Counted from the first letter of the stretch, positions 42,491 through 51,665 are shown. The stretch is 64,000 nucleotides of DNA from Nocardiopsis flavescens (GCF_900141985.1 NZ_FQZK01000001.1:531663-595662); one strand, 5' to 3'. Notes: generated by a model not told the origin, from the sequence alone. Numbers and translations are program-made.

Positions 42491-42897
42491 AGGTGTCCTC
42501 TGTCGTCGTGGGGCGTGCGTGTACGCGGGGGATGCAGGGAGTGCAAGTATTCTCTCCCGAAAAACTCCCAACCTTCCACACGTTTAAGACATTCCCACTG
42601 GAGAGGTGTGTTCTCCAGCATTCCCGGGCGGTTCCGCGGGCATGCCCGGCGCGCCCCCGCGCCGGGGGCACGGCGGGGCGCCGGGCACGCGGACGGCACT
42701 TCGGCGCGGAGCGGTCCGGCCCCGGCGGGCGACCCGGGACGGCCCGGGAGCGGACGGCGGCACCGGAGGCCGACGGGACGGCGGGGCCCCGCGGGGCGGG
42801 CACCGGGAACCGGGACGCCGGGGAGACCCCCGGCCGGGAACTCCCCGCGGCCCCGCGGTGTTATGAAGGACGCCGTACGAAGAAAGGGTGGTCACAG
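42491..42897. other. Divergent promoter region of exporter and msrA
   Basis: About 400 bases. The left quarter (42535-42620) is AT-rich (GTATTCTCTCCC, AAAAACTCCC, ACGTTTAAGACATTCCC) and should hold the exporter promoter. The rest is GC-rich with no gene. The msrA leader ends AGAAAGGGTGGTCACAG before its ATG. Confidence 0.45.
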
Positions 42898-43407
42898 ATG
42901 ACGACCGAGCGCGCCGTCCTGGCCGGAGGCTGTTTCTGGGGTATGCAGGACCTCATCCGCAAGCTCCCCGGGGTGGTCGACACCCGGGTGGGCTACACCG
43001 GGGGCGACGTCGAGAACGCGACCTACCGGAACCACGGCACGCACGCCGAGGGGATCGAGATCGTCTTCGACCCGGAGCGCACCTCCTACCGGGAGCTGCT
43101 GGAGTTCTTCTTCCAGGTCCACGACCCCACGACCCTGAACCGGCAGGGCAACGACATCGGCCTGAGCTACCGGTCGGCGATCTACTACGTCGACGAGGGC
43201 CAGCGCAAGGTCGCCCAGGACACCATCGCCGACGTGGACGCCTCCGGCCTGTGGCCGGGACCGGTGGTCACCGAGGTCGAGCCGGCGGGGGCGTTCTGGG
43301 AGGCCGAGGAGGAGCACCAGGACTACCTGGAGAAGTACCCGAACGGGTACACCTGCCACTTCCCGCGCCCGCACTGGCGCCTGCCCCGGCGCGAGGCCAC
43401 CGCGTGA
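42898..43407 (+). CDS. msrA: Peptide-methionine (S)-S-oxide reductase
   Basis: A 169-residue repair enzyme that reduces methionine-S-sulfoxide in proteins. The catalytic Cys is in [11 protein letters not shown] (GCFWG motif). [22 protein letters not shown] and the substrate-site [23 protein letters not shown] are complete. No resolving Cys pair is evident near the C-terminus, where a single Cys lies in GYTCHFPRP, so it probably uses the two-Cys form or thioredoxin/mycothiol directly. Length is normal. A perfect palindromic hairpin follows. Confidence 0.95.
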   Translation: MTTERAVLAGGCFWGMQDLIRKLPGVVDTRVGYTGGDVENATYRNHGTHAEGIEIVFDPERTSYRELLEFFFQVHDPTTLNRQGNDIGLSYRSAIYYVDEGQRKVAQDTIADVDASGLWPGPVVTEVEPAGAFWEAEEEHQDYLEKYPNGYTCHFPRPHWRLPRREATA

Positions 43408-43423
43408 GGGTGTGACGCGTGAC

Positions 43424-43453
43424 GGGGGCCCCGGCCGATCGGCCGGGGCCCCC
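43424..43453. terminator. 30-bp palindromic hairpin between msrA and gldA-like gene
   Basis: GGGGGCCCCGGCCGA and its exact reverse complement TCGGCCGGGGCCCCC adjoin. It lies between convergent stops at 43407 and 43494 and can act in both directions. Confidence 0.75.
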
Positions 43454-43493
43454 GCGCGTACGCCTCCCCCGCGCGTGGCGGGGGCCGGCGGGC

Positions 43494-44651
43494 TCAGTGC
43501 CCGCCGGGCGTACGCGGCTCCTCCAGGCCCGCGCGGCGGCGGGCCCGGCGCCCCACGCCCTCGACCGCGCGCAGGGCGTCGCGGACCTCCCGGGCCGTGG
43601 GCGAGAACGCCAGGTTGTGGATGGTCTCCCCGGGGGCGGTGGCCGCGGCCACGACCTCGTCCAGGACCTCGTCGCCGACGTCGCCCAGCCCGGCCTCGGT
43701 GAGCGTGGTGGGCAGCCCCAGGCGGGCGGTGAACTCGGCGAACCGGTCGACCTCCGCGGCCGGCGCCCCCTCCAGGACGAGCTGGGTCAGGGAGCCGATG
43801 TTGACCTTCTCCCCGTGCGCGAGGTGGTGGGTGTGCTCCACCGCGGTCAGCCCGTCGTGGACGGCGTGGGCCGCGGCCAGTCCGCCCGACTCGAACCCCA
43901 GGCCGGAGAGCAGGGTGTTGGCCTCGACCACGGCCTCCACGTCGGGGGTGACCAGGCCGTGCTCCACCGCCTCCAGGGCGGCGGGGGCGGACTCCCACAG
44001 GATGTCCCAGGACAGGCGGGCCAGGGCGGTGCCCGCCCGGGTGGGCAGGCCGTCCACCATGGTCGTGCTGTGCGCCCGCTCCACGGCGCGCGCCTCGATC
44101 CAGGTGGCCAGGGCGTCCCCGATCCCGGCGGAGAGGAACCGTGCCGGGGCCGCCGCCACGAAGCCGGTGTCGACCACGACCAGGGCGGGGTTGCGGTCGT
44201 AGAAGCGGTAGGACTCGAACCCGCCGTCCTCGGTGTAGACCACCGACAGCGCGGAGGTGGGCGCGTCGGTGGAGGCGACGGTGGCCGCGCTCACCCAGGG
44301 GATCCCGGCGTCGTCGCCGGCGGCCTTGGCCGTGTCGATGGCGGTGCCGCCGCCCACGCCGACCACCACGTCGTGGCCGCCGTCGGCCAGGACGCGGGCG
44401 ACGCGGCCGATCTCGGACCGGGTGGGGAGCCCGCCGAAGCGCTCGAAGGTCAGCGGCAGCTCCGCCCGGGAGAAGGCGGGCGCGAGGACCCCCTCGGTGA
44501 GCCCGCGGACGGTGTCGTCGGCCAGGAGCAGCGGGCGCGACCCCAGCGGGGCGAGCAGCTCCCCGAGGCGGGCCAGCGCCCCGCGGCCTTGGACGTAGCG
44601 GCCCGGGGAGGCGAAGACCCGGAGCTGTGGTGCCTGTGTGTCCTCGGCCAT
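43494..44651 (-). CDS. gldA: Glycerol dehydrogenase-like iron/zinc alcohol dehydrogenase
   Basis: A 385-residue class III alcohol dehydrogenase of the glycerol dehydrogenase branch. The N-terminal FASPGRYVQGRGALARLGELL is typical of GldA. The NAD loop is VVVGVGGGTAIDTAKAAG, followed by IPWVSAATVASTDAPTSAL. Metal ligands come from GIGDALATWIEARAV (Asp), AAAHAVHDGLT (His) and THHLAHGEKVNIG (His). It would oxidise glycerol to dihydroxyacetone with NAD+. No dha kinase gene is adjacent. ATG at 44651; GGGAGG lies ten bases upstream. Confidence 0.88.
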   Translation of the reverse strand: MAEDTQAPQLRVFASPGRYVQGRGALARLGELLAPLGSRPLLLADDTVRGLTEGVLAPAFSRAELPLTFERFGGLPTRSEIGRVARVLADGGHDVVVGVGGGTAIDTAKAAGDDAGIPWVSAATVASTDAPTSALSVVYTEDGGFESYRFYDRNPALVVVDTGFVAAAPARFLSAGIGDALATWIEARAVERAHSTTMVDGLPTRAGTALARLSWDILWESAPAALEAVEHGLVTPDVEAVVEANTLLSGLGFESGGLAAAHAVHDGLTAVEHTHHLAHGEKVNIGSLTQLVLEGAPAAEVDRFAEFTARLGLPTTLTEAGLGDVGDEVLDEVVAAATAPGETIHNLAFSPTAREVRDALRAVEGVGRRARRRAGLEEPRTPGGH

Positions 44652-44716
44652 GGGGTGTGTTCCTCCCGTCGTGTGGGTGCGCTGTCCCCTCCCCCCTGAC
44701 CCGGTGGGGGTGGGTG

Positions 44717-44732
44717 GCAAACACGTGCTTGC
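44717..44732. promoter_or_regulatory. Dyad upstream of glycerol dehydrogenase
   Basis: GCAAACACGTGCTTGC has GCAA/TTGC outer arms around a CACGTG core, 66 bases before the gldA-like start. It is a likely operator; the regulator is unknown. Confidence 0.45.
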
Positions 44733-44859
44733 CGTCACATCGCCACTTGTTGGGGGAACCGTGCCCCGCGGCGGGCGGGCGGAGCCGCCGTGCGGGGGCG
44801 CGGGAGGCGCTGGCGGTCGAGCAGGGCGGGAGGCCTCGCGCGGGGCGGCCCCGGGGAGG

Positions 44860-45200
44860 CCTCCGGGGCCCGCTCCCGCAGGGCGGGTCCGGCTGGTGTG
44901 CCGGAGAAGTGCACCCCCGCACGGACAGGACCGGCGGGGGCGCCGGAAAAGACCACCGTGCACGGCGGGACCGCCGGGGCGGGACCGGCCGGAACGCCGG
45001 GAAGGACCGGTGCCGCTCGGCGGGAACGCCGGGGAGAACCACTGCCGGACGGCGCAATCGCGGCGGTGCACCGGGGAAGACCCCTCCTCCGCGACAAGAC
45101 CGGCGAAGGGCCCCGGAAAGGACACCCGCACGGCAGGCCACCGGGGAGAACCGCTCCCGCACGGCGGGGCCGGCGGGTGCGCCGGGCACGCGCGGGGCGT
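44860..45200. repeat. Degenerate GC-rich tandem repeats in intergenic region
   Basis: About seven imperfect units of roughly 40-50 bases, each built around a CGCCGG(G/A)(G/A)AA core, a short variable stretch and a C(T)CCGCACGGCGGGACCGG-like half. The units have drifted in length and sequence. Translations on either strand are low-complexity. It fills most of the 710-base gap between the glycerol dehydrogenase and roadblock-like genes. Confidence 0.45.
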
Positions 45201-45361
45201 TCCCCGCAACGGCCCGAGGGCCCGGTTCGGGTACCGGGCCCTCGGTGTTCGGGTGCTCCCCCGCGGCGCCGCGCGGCGCCGGGCGTCCGGGCGGGCGAGC
45301 GGCCCCCGGTGTTCCGGGCGGCCGGGGGACGCGTGCGGCCCGGCCGGGGCGGGGGCCGGCG

Positions 45362-45865
45362 TCAGCGGGAGATGGCGAGCCCCGCCTCGACCAGCACGGC
45401 GTGGATGTGCTCCGAGCACAGCAGCAGCTCGCTCATGACCGTGGTGACCGAGGCGTCCGAGGAGGGCGGGATCTCGGTGACCAGTCCGCCCCACTCGGGC
45501 ACGGGGACCACCAGCACCCACCAGGGCGAGGGACGGCCCCCGTTCTCCTCCCGGGCGCGGTAGCGCAGCAGCAGGTGGTCGGGGCGGCCCAGGCCCTCCG
45601 GGCTGCGGGGGGAGGGCAGGGTGGTGCCGACGCCGGTGGACAGGGACGCGAGCATGTAGGAGCTGGAGGCGGACTGCTCGGCGCGCGCGGTGGCCGCCTC
45701 GTCCTCGGGGTGCCCGGCGTGCCCGAGGAGGACGCCGTCGAGGTCGAAGGCCGCCGTGTGCGCGGCCCCGGTGCGCGCTTCGAAGTCGGCCAGGAGTTCG
45801 CCGACCTGGGCGGGGGACTCGCCTCGAACGAGGGGGCGCCCGCGCCCGTTCCGATTGTTGGTCAT
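45362..45865 (-). CDS. Roadblock/LC7-like small protein
   Basis: A 167-residue protein. The first ~100 residues resemble a Roadblock/LC7 fold: VGELLADFEARTGAAHTAAFDLDGVLLGHAG then ARAEQSASSSYMLASLSTGVG, in the order helix, strand, helix. A C-terminal part with WWVLVVPVPEWGGLVTEIPPSSDASVTTVMSEL forms further strands. In actinomycetes such proteins often sit in conservons with a kinase, DUF742 and a small GTPase; none of these is adjacent, so this would be a solitary member. The fold is assigned by pattern only. The ATG at 45865 lacks a strong ribosome site. Confidence 0.5.
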   Translation of the reverse strand: MTNNRNGRGRPLVRGESPAQVGELLADFEARTGAAHTAAFDLDGVLLGHAGHPEDEAATARAEQSASSSYMLASLSTGVGTTLPSPRSPEGLGRPDHLLLRYRAREENGGRPSPWWVLVVPVPEWGGLVTEIPPSSDASVTTVMSELLLCSEHIHAVLVEAGLAISR

Positions 45866-46080
45866 GAGCGAACCTTAGAGTGACGCAAGGGGCTGGTGTG
45901 AACCGGAATGCCCGTCACAGCAGGGGTTCCCGGCGCCCGCGGCCGGGAGCGCACCCGGGGTCCGGGACAAAGGCGCAGCTCAGGGCGGGAGTGATGGAGA
46001 AGTCACCGTCCGGAACCGTTCCGGTCACATTCTTCGCCTTTGCCCGCTCCGCTCCCGGTCGGCCCCGGTCGGCCCCCCGG

Positions 46081-47046
46081 TCAGGCCCAGAGCCGGGCGC
46101 CGCTCTCGGTGAGGAAGGCGACCGTCCCGTCGGGGCCGACCGAGACGGAGTCGATGTAGCGGGGCGAGTGCGCGATGGGGGTGCTCTCCTGGGGGCGGGC
46201 CAGGGGGCGGGCCTCCAGGATGTCCGGGGCGTCGGCCCCCCGCCAGGCGCGGCGGGTGGCCAGGGCCACGGGCTCGCCGTCCCACTCGGCCAGGGCGGCG
46301 ATCTCGTCGGCCAGGCCCTCGAAGTCGGCCACGACCTCCAGGTCCGGCAGGGACAGCACCCGGCGGCCGTCGGAGAGCAGCGGGCGCCCGCCGACCACGG
46401 CGGCGACGGGGTGCCACCCCGCCCGCCGCTCGACCTCGCCGATCCGCTCGCCCGAGGGCATGCCGTGCAGGTGGAGCATGGAGTTGTAGCAGATGTCGAC
46501 GCCGTCGTCGAAGAAGTAGGCCTCCTCCTCGTGGGCCTGGACCACGAGGTAGGGCCCGGCGACCGCGAACCGCTCGTGCTCGTGGTCGCAGTTCCAGGCC
46601 CCGCGGAGTTCGTCCACCGGGGCCCCGGTGGCCGGATCCACCGCCCAGCGGGCGTAGGAGCGGGGCGTGTCCGAGTCCAGGAAGAGCACCAGGGGGCGCC
46701 CCGCCACCTCGGCCACGCGCACGTGCAGCAGGTGCTCGGGGTCCCAGGGGACCGCTCCGGCCAGCCGTTCGCGGACCCGGCCGGTGCGGGGGTCGCGCAG
46801 GACGAGGTCGTGGCCCTCGGCATGGGCCACCGAGGGGTCGCCGCCGGGGGTGTCCAGCAGCAGGGACAGCGGCGGGGTGTCCAGGAGGGGCCCGGCCGGG
46901 TCCCCGGTGCGCGCGTCGTAGGCCCGCGCCCGCGGACCGCCGGGGCCGTATCCGGTCAGCAGCAGCAGGTCCCCGGCGGTCCACGTCTCCTCCCACCGGA
47001 CGCCGCTCTCCTCGCCCACCGGGTGTACCGCTCTTTCGTCCGCCAT
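46081..47046 (-). CDS. Predicted beta-propeller-like protein, unknown
   Basis: A 321-residue protein with repeated short strands and turns such as LLLLTGYGPGG, ARAYDARTGDPAGPLLD, DLVLRDPRTGRVRERL and VSVGPDGTVAFLTESGARLW. This DxxTG-type spacing suggests a WD40/PQQ-like propeller. No signal peptide is seen, so it is probably cytoplasmic. It starts 24 bases after the DUF4126-like gene on the same strand and is likely co-transcribed with it. No family recognised. Confidence 0.6.
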   Translation of the reverse strand: MADERAVHPVGEESGVRWEETWTAGDLLLLTGYGPGGPRARAYDARTGDPAGPLLDTPPLSLLLDTPGGDPSVAHAEGHDLVLRDPRTGRVRERLAGAVPWDPEHLLHVRVAEVAGRPLVLFLDSDTPRSYARWAVDPATGAPVDELRGAWNCDHEHERFAVAGPYLVVQAHEEEAYFFDDGVDICYNSMLHLHGMPSGERIGEVERRAGWHPVAAVVGGRPLLSDGRRVLSLPDLEVVADFEGLADEIAALAEWDGEPVALATRRAWRGADAPDILEARPLARPQESTPIAHSPRYIDSVSVGPDGTVAFLTESGARLWA

Positions 47047-47070
47047 GGCGGACGACCCTATCGGTCCGTC

Positions 47071-47517
47071 TCAGCCGCTGCGGGGCAGGCCCCGGACGGC
47101 GGCGGCGGAGAGGGCGAGGGCGGCCGAGTCCTCGATGAGCGCCCCGGCGGTGTCGGGGCCGACCCGGCCCCAGGCCTCGCGCCAGGAGACCCCGGCCCAG
47201 GCGCCCACGGGGGCGACCGCGCCCGCGATCAGGGCGGCGGGCAGCGCGGGTGCCCCCGCGGCGCGGGCCAGCAGGGCCCCGCCGGCGGCGGCGCTGGCGA
47301 TGCGCGGGGCCAGCCCGGCCCAGCCCAGGCGGCTCGGAACGCCGGGGACCTTGTCGCCGGCGAACTCGGCGACGGTGCCCAGCACCGTCAGGGTGGTCAG
47401 CACGGGCCCGCCCCAGGGGACGGTGCGCAGTGCCGTCCCCACGCCCAGGCTGGCCCGGGATCCGGCGGCCAGGCCCAGCAGGCAGGCCCGTACGGGAATC
47501 CCCTTGCGCTCCGTCAT
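47071..47517 (-). CDS. DUF4126-like small membrane protein
   Basis: A 148-residue protein with several Ala/Gly-rich hydrophobic stretches (LLGLAAGSRASLGVGTAL, IASAAAGGALLARAAG, ALIAGAVAPVGAWAG). The order, with VAEFAGDKVPGVPSRLG in the middle, fits DUF4126-type proteins. The DK-P-PSRLG motif is the most telling part. The ATG at 47517 has a perfect GGAGGACACC leader. Function unknown. First gene of a probable two-gene unit. Confidence 0.6.
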   Translation of the reverse strand: MTERKGIPVRACLLGLAAGSRASLGVGTALRTVPWGGPVLTTLTVLGTVAEFAGDKVPGVPSRLGWAGLAPRIASAAAGGALLARAAGAPALPAALIAGAVAPVGAWAGVSWREAWGRVGPDTAGALIEDSAALALSAAAVRGLPRSG

Positions 47518-47803
47518 GGTGTCCTCCGTCGTGTCGGGTTCCTCCCCCCGATCCTGCGCCATGTCCGGCTCCGGCGCGAGGAGCGCCCCGCCGGTCCGGC
47601 CGGGGCGGGGAGGACCGGCGGGACGGCAGGGGCGGGCCGGGGAGGACGGGCCGGACGTCCGGCGCACGCGGGCACCCGTGCCGACGCCCGCGCGAACGCC
47701 CGTGCGGACGGACATGCGGGCAGGCGTGCGGACGGGTGTGCCGGGGTTGGCGCGCACGGTCGGGGGAACACCACCGTGTGTTGCTATCGAGAGATCTTCC
47801 CCC

Positions 47804-49918
47804 GTGACCCCCCGAGACGACCCCGGGACCGCCGCCAACTCCGCGGGCGCGGTGAGCGGCGGCACCGTCGTCCAGGTCGGCGCCCTGCACGGCGACGTCC
47901 GCCTGGAGCACCCGGCGGCACCGCCCGTCCCCCGCCAGCTCCCCGCCCCGCCCCGGCACTTCACCGACCGGGAGCCGGAGCAGCTGCGCCTGCGCGAGGC
48001 GCTCGGCGACCCCGCCGGGCGCACCGTCGTGCTGACCGGGACCGGCGGGGTGGGCAAGTCGGCGCTGGCCCTGCGGTTCCTGGACGCGGCGGCCGGCGAG
48101 TTCCCCGACGGCGTCCTGTACACCGACCTGCGGGGGTTCGCCGAGGGCGGGCCGGCCGACCCGGCGGACGCCCTGGACGCCTTCCTGCGCGGGCTGGGCG
48201 CCGCCCCCGGCTCGATCCCCCGCGACCTGGCCGGGCGCGCCGCCGCCTTCCGCTCCCTCACCCACGGCCGCCGGCTGGCGGTGCTGGTGGAGAACGCCCT
48301 GTCCGCCGCGCAGGTGCGGGTCCTGTCCCCCGGGCCCGGGCCGCACCTGGTGCTGGTCACCAGCCGCCTGCACCTGCCGGGCCTGCGGGTGGACGGCGCC
48401 GGGTTCGTGGACCTGGACCCGCTGGCCGAGGACGACGCGGTGACGCTGCTGGAGCGCATGCTCGACGACGGCCGCACCCGGGCCGACCCGCGCTCGGCCC
48501 GCGCCCTGGTGCGCCTGTGCGGCCGGCTCCCGCTGGCGCTGCGGGCCGCCGCGGGCGGCCTGCTGCTGCGCCCCCGCCAGCCCCTGAGCCGCATGGCCGA
48601 CCGCCTGTCCGGGGAACTGCGCCTGGACGGGCCCGACGGGACCGGGGAGCCCTCCGTGGACGCCGTGCTCACCGCCTCCTACCTGCTGCTGTCGCCGCCC
48701 GCCCGGCGCCTGCACCGGCTGCTGGGGCTGCTCCCCGGCCGGGACACCGCGCCCGACGCGGCGGCGGCCCTGGCCGGGGAGGACCCCGAGCGCGCGGAGG
48801 AATTGCTGGCGGAGCTGGTGGCCGCGAGCCTGCTGGAGGAGACCCCGGGTGGCCGGTTCGCCCAGCACGACCTGGTGCGCCTGCACGCCGGGCGCCGGGC
48901 CGAGCGGGAGGAGGAGCCCGCCGAGCGCGAGCGCGCCCTCGACCGGCTGCTGCACCGCCTGCTGGCCACCGCGGCGGCGGCCGACCGGGCCCTCAACCCG
49001 GGCCGCTGGCACCTGGCGCCGGTGTTCGGGGAGCCGCCGGTGCGGGTGTTCGCCACCCGGGTGCGGGCGCTGGAGTGGCTGGAGGGGGAGCTGGACGTCC
49101 TGCGCGCCTGCGTGGACCTGTGCTCGCGGACGGGCAGGCACCGGTGGGCCTGGGAGTTCTGCGAGTGCCTGCGCACCGTGTTCACGCTGCGCAAGCACAT
49201 CGACGCCTGGGAGGCCACGCACCTGGCCGGGCTGGCCTCGGCGCGGGCGCTGGAGGACCCGGCGGCGCAGGGGAACGTGCTCACCGCGCTGGGCGGCCTG
49301 TACCTGACGCTGGGGGACGTCGATCGGGCCCGGGAGACCCACCTGCGGGCGCTGGCGGCCTGGGAGCGGGCCGGCCACTCCCTGGGGCGCGCGTCGGCGC
49401 TGGAGGACTGCGGGGTGTGCGAGCTGGCCCGGGACCGCCCGGCGGACGCCGTGCCCTACTTCGAGCGCGCCCTGGAGGTCCACACCGGCCTGGGCCGGCG
49501 GCGCGGCATCGCCCTGATGCACCGCAGGCTGGGCGAGGCGCGCCGGGACCTGGGCGAGCACGGCGCGGCGGCGGAGCTGCTGGGGCGGGCGCTGGAGTTC
49601 TTCACCGAGGACGCCGAGCCGTACATGCGCACGCGGACCCTGCGGGCGCTGGCCGCCGTCCACCGGGCGGCGGGCAGGCCGGAGGCGGCGCGCGAGGCGC
49701 TGGCGGAGGTGCTGCGGATCGCCGCGGACATCGGCGCCCCGGCGGAGGAGGCCGGGGCCCGGGTGATGTCGGCCGACCTCGCGCAGGAGGAGGGGGACAC
49801 CGCCCGGGCCCGGGAGCTGCTCACGCGAGCGCTCGCCATTCACACCGCACTGTCCTCCCCGGAAGCCGCAGTACTGCGGAGGCGGCTGGCCTCCCCGCCG
49901 TACGCGGAAGGGCCGTGA
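47804..49918 (+). CDS. NB-ARC ATPase with TPR repeats (STAND-type protein)
   Basis: A 704-residue STAND ATPase. A short N-terminal segment has GTVVQVGALHGDVRLE, a motif often found just before NB-ARC in actinobacterial proteins of this type. The NB-ARC domain has the P-loop TGTGGVGKSALAL (about 78-90), Walker B RRLAVLVENALSA, sensor LVLVTSRLHLPGL and the GLPLA-equivalent CGRLPLALRAAAGG. A winged-helix part follows (LLSPPARRLHRLLGLLPG), then about eight TPRs from ~430 to the end (ALGGLYLTLGDVDRARETHLRAL and so on). No DNA-binding or effector domain is fused. Such proteins sense a ligand through TPRs; many act in regulation or phage defence. GTG at 47804; weak GAGAG upstream. Its 3' end overlaps the next minus-strand gene by 98 bases. 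Confidence 0.8.
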   Translation: MTPRDDPGTAANSAGAVSGGTVVQVGALHGDVRLEHPAAPPVPRQLPAPPRHFTDREPEQLRLREALGDPAGRTVVLTGTGGVGKSALALRFLDAAAGEFPDGVLYTDLRGFAEGGPADPADALDAFLRGLGAAPGSIPRDLAGRAAAFRSLTHGRRLAVLVENALSAAQVRVLSPGPGPHLVLVTSRLHLPGLRVDGAGFVDLDPLAEDDAVTLLERMLDDGRTRADPRSARALVRLCGRLPLALRAAAGGLLLRPRQPLSRMADRLSGELRLDGPDGTGEPSVDAVLTASYLLLSPPARRLHRLLGLLPGRDTAPDAAAALAGEDPERAEELLAELVAASLLEETPGGRFAQHDLVRLHAGRRAEREEEPAERERALDRLLHRLLATAAAADRALNPGRWHLAPVFGEPPVRVFATRVRALEWLEGELDVLRACVDLCSRTGRHRWAWEFCECLRTVFTLRKHIDAWEATHLAGLASARALEDPAAQGNVLTALGGLYLTLGDVDRARETHLRALAAWERAGHSLGRASALEDCGVCELARDRPADAVPYFERALEVHTGLGRRRGIALMHRRLGEARRDLGEHGAAAELLGRALEFFTEDAEPYMRTRTLRALAAVHRAAGRPEAAREALAEVLRIAADIGAPAEEAGARVMSADLAQEEGDTARARELLTRALAIHTALSSPEAAVLRRRLASPPYAEGP

Positions 49919-50345
49919 TCGGGGAGGCCGCGGTGACGGCGGCGGCCCGGAGCAGGGCCCGGGTCGGCACCGCGGGGAGCAGGTCGGCGAAGGCGGCGAC
50001 GATCGCCGCCGTCACGGGGTCGGGAACGGTCAGGCGGGCGTGCGCGCCGCGCAGGTGGACGGACGGGGGCGGGCCCGGCAGCACGACGGTGCGGCAGCCC
50101 GGGAGGCGGTCGAACACCTCCGCGGCGGTGAGGAGCCGGGTGGCGGGCGGGCCGGGGGGTGTGCCGGTGTCCGGGCCCGGGGCCGGGACGGCGACGGTGT
50201 CCGCGGAGTGCAGCCAGTGCGGCCCGACGCCCGCGGACAGGATCACCTGGAGCTGCCGCCCCAGCAGGCGCGGGCCGCAGGGCTCCAGCTCGACCAGGTC
50301 GCACCGGAAGACCCGGTAGGGGTCGGGGGCGTCGGGGGCCTTCAC
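49821..50345 (-). CDS. Uncharacterised 174-residue protein coupled to the GT-B-like gene
   Basis: A 174-residue protein I do not recognise. It has VFRCDLVELEPCGPRLLGRQLQVILSAGVGPHWL, then RLLTAAEVFDRLPGCRTVVLPGPPPSVHLRGAHARL and an Ala-rich helical end. The GTG start overlaps the stop of the upstream GT-B-like gene (GTGA), so translation is coupled and the two products probably act together. Its last 98 bases run antisense through the end of the NB-ARC gene. It has no signal peptide or membrane segment. Confidence 0.6.
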   Translation of the reverse strand: MKAPDAPDPYRVFRCDLVELEPCGPRLLGRQLQVILSAGVGPHWLHSADTVAVPAPGPDTGTPPGPPATRLLTAAEVFDRLPGCRTVVLPGPPPSVHLRGAHARLTVPDPVTAAIVAAFADLLPAVPTRALLRAAAVTAASPITALPRTAGRPAASAVLRLPGRTVRCEWRALA

Positions 50346-51580
50346 GCCGCCCACCCCCGGGCCGGCGGGTCCCCGGCGAACCGGGGCTCGCCCGGCGGCG
50401 GCGGGACGGCGGGCCGGTCGGGTTCGGGAAGGCGCATCAACCGGTAGGCGAGGGCCCGCAGCAGCTCCGCCGAGCGCCCGGGCGCCGAGGTCAGGCGCGC
50501 CGCCACGTGGGCGCCGTGGCCGGGCTCCCACCCGCGCACCGCCGCGGCCAGGGCCCGGACCGGGGACTCGCCGTCCCGGTAGTGCGCGGCGACCTCATGC
50601 AGGGCCTGCGGGGTGGAGCCGGGGACGACGTCGGTGAGCCCTCCCCCGGCCAGCAGGGTCGGCACGCCCAGGGCCGCGGCGTAGGCGGTGACGCTGCCCG
50701 GGTCCCCGACCACCGAGTCGGCCGCCACCAGGAGCGGGGACCACGGGGAGGTCGGGGCGAGGACCCGCAGCCCGCGGGCGCGGGCGCCGGACAGCCAGGC
50801 CAGCATCTGCCGGGGGCCGTGGGACCACCAGATCCCGGGGTGCAGGACCAGGGCGGTGACGTGCCCGGCGGGGGCCTCCTCGCAGAGCCGGCCGACCAGG
50901 TCCGGGTGGACGCCGAACAGCCCGGTGCGCCCCCAGGAGCTGGTGACCACGGTGAGGTGCTCGGCGTCGCCGACCCCGGCGGCCCGCCGGATGCGGGCCC
51001 GGTCGGGCAGCGCGGCCACCGCCCGGTCGAAGGCGGGGTCGCCGACGACCTCGATGACGGCGTCGGCCTCGGGGACGACGGAGGTGAGCACCCCGCGCTG
51101 CCACTCGTGCGAGATCCCGATGGCGGCGGGCACCACCCGCCCGTAGCGGACCAGCGCCCCGTACACGGCGCCGCCGACCGGGCGCTCGACCGGGGGCCCG
51201 TGGCCGGGGCCGCGGGCGGTCTCGCGGGAGAACCCGGTGCCGTGCGGGACCACCAGGACCGGCGCGCGGACCTCGTCCAGGCGCCCGTGCCCGGCGGCCA
51301 GGGCCAGGTCGTAGGTGAAGGAGGTCGCGTCCTCCCAGGGCAGGACGGCGGCGTCCAGGGTGCGCAGGTAGGCGGCGCCCCCGGCGGCGTGGAGCGCGCC
51401 GGGCGCGAGGGCCCAGACGACCTGGACGCGGGTGTCGCCCTCCAGGTGGCCGACGAACTCGCAGAGGCGGTCGGCGGTCTGCTGGCTGTGGACGACGGCG
51501 AGAACGGTGCGCTGCGTGCGAACGGTGACGGGTGCGATGGGACCGGCATCGCCCCGGATCCATCTTCTTGTGGCGGCCAA
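50342..51580 (-). CDS. GT-B-fold-like protein (glycosyl/glycerophosphotransferase-like), unknown
   Basis: A 412-residue protein with two Rossmann-like halves. The first starts RTVLAVVHSQQTADRLCEFVG and contains VLVVPHGTGFSRETARG and GISHEWQRGVLTSVVPEADAVIEV. The second contains HLTVVTSSWGRTGLFG, TALVLHPGIWWSHGPRQML and DSVVGDPGSVTAYAAALGVPTLLAGG, similar to the donor-site end of CDP-glycerol- and UDP-GlcNAc-2-epimerase-like GT-B proteins. Actinomycete relatives exist but have no known role. The TTG at 51580 follows GGAAGG with eight-base spacing; an in-frame ATG about 40 codons upstream is less likely. Three GCAAGGAG direct repeats lie 86-125 bases upstream. Confidence 0.6.
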   Translation of the reverse strand: MAATRRWIRGDAGPIAPVTVRTQRTVLAVVHSQQTADRLCEFVGHLEGDTRVQVVWALAPGALHAAGGAAYLRTLDAAVLPWEDATSFTYDLALAAGHGRLDEVRAPVLVVPHGTGFSRETARGPGHGPPVERPVGGAVYGALVRYGRVVPAAIGISHEWQRGVLTSVVPEADAVIEVVGDPAFDRAVAALPDRARIRRAAGVGDAEHLTVVTSSWGRTGLFGVHPDLVGRLCEEAPAGHVTALVLHPGIWWSHGPRQMLAWLSGARARGLRVLAPTSPWSPLLVAADSVVGDPGSVTAYAAALGVPTLLAGGGLTDVVPGSTPQALHEVAAHYRDGESPVRALAAAVRGWEPGHGAHVAARLTSAPGRSAELLRALAYRLMRLPEPDRPAVPPPPGEPRFAGDPPARGWAA

Positions 51581-51665
51581 GGGGGTGTTCCTTCCGGCCT
51601 CGGTGGCAGGTCGGTTCCCACTGTGGGAGGAGGACCCGGTCAGGGCCGTGCCGCCGGCTCGCAGC

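Noticed and set aside
42442..42897. Upstream extension of msrA
   Set aside because: The added ~150 residues cross the divergent promoter region and are low-complexity; MsrA normally starts a few residues before the GCFWG motif.
44638..45438. Open frames across the intergenic repeat region
   Set aside because: Translations follow the degenerate DNA repeats and lack a start site; kept only as a repeat feature.
45880..50319. Plus-strand open frame of about 1479 codons
   Set aside because: It crosses several real genes on both strands, has no ribosome site and reads as low-complexity Arg/Pro/Gly sequence.
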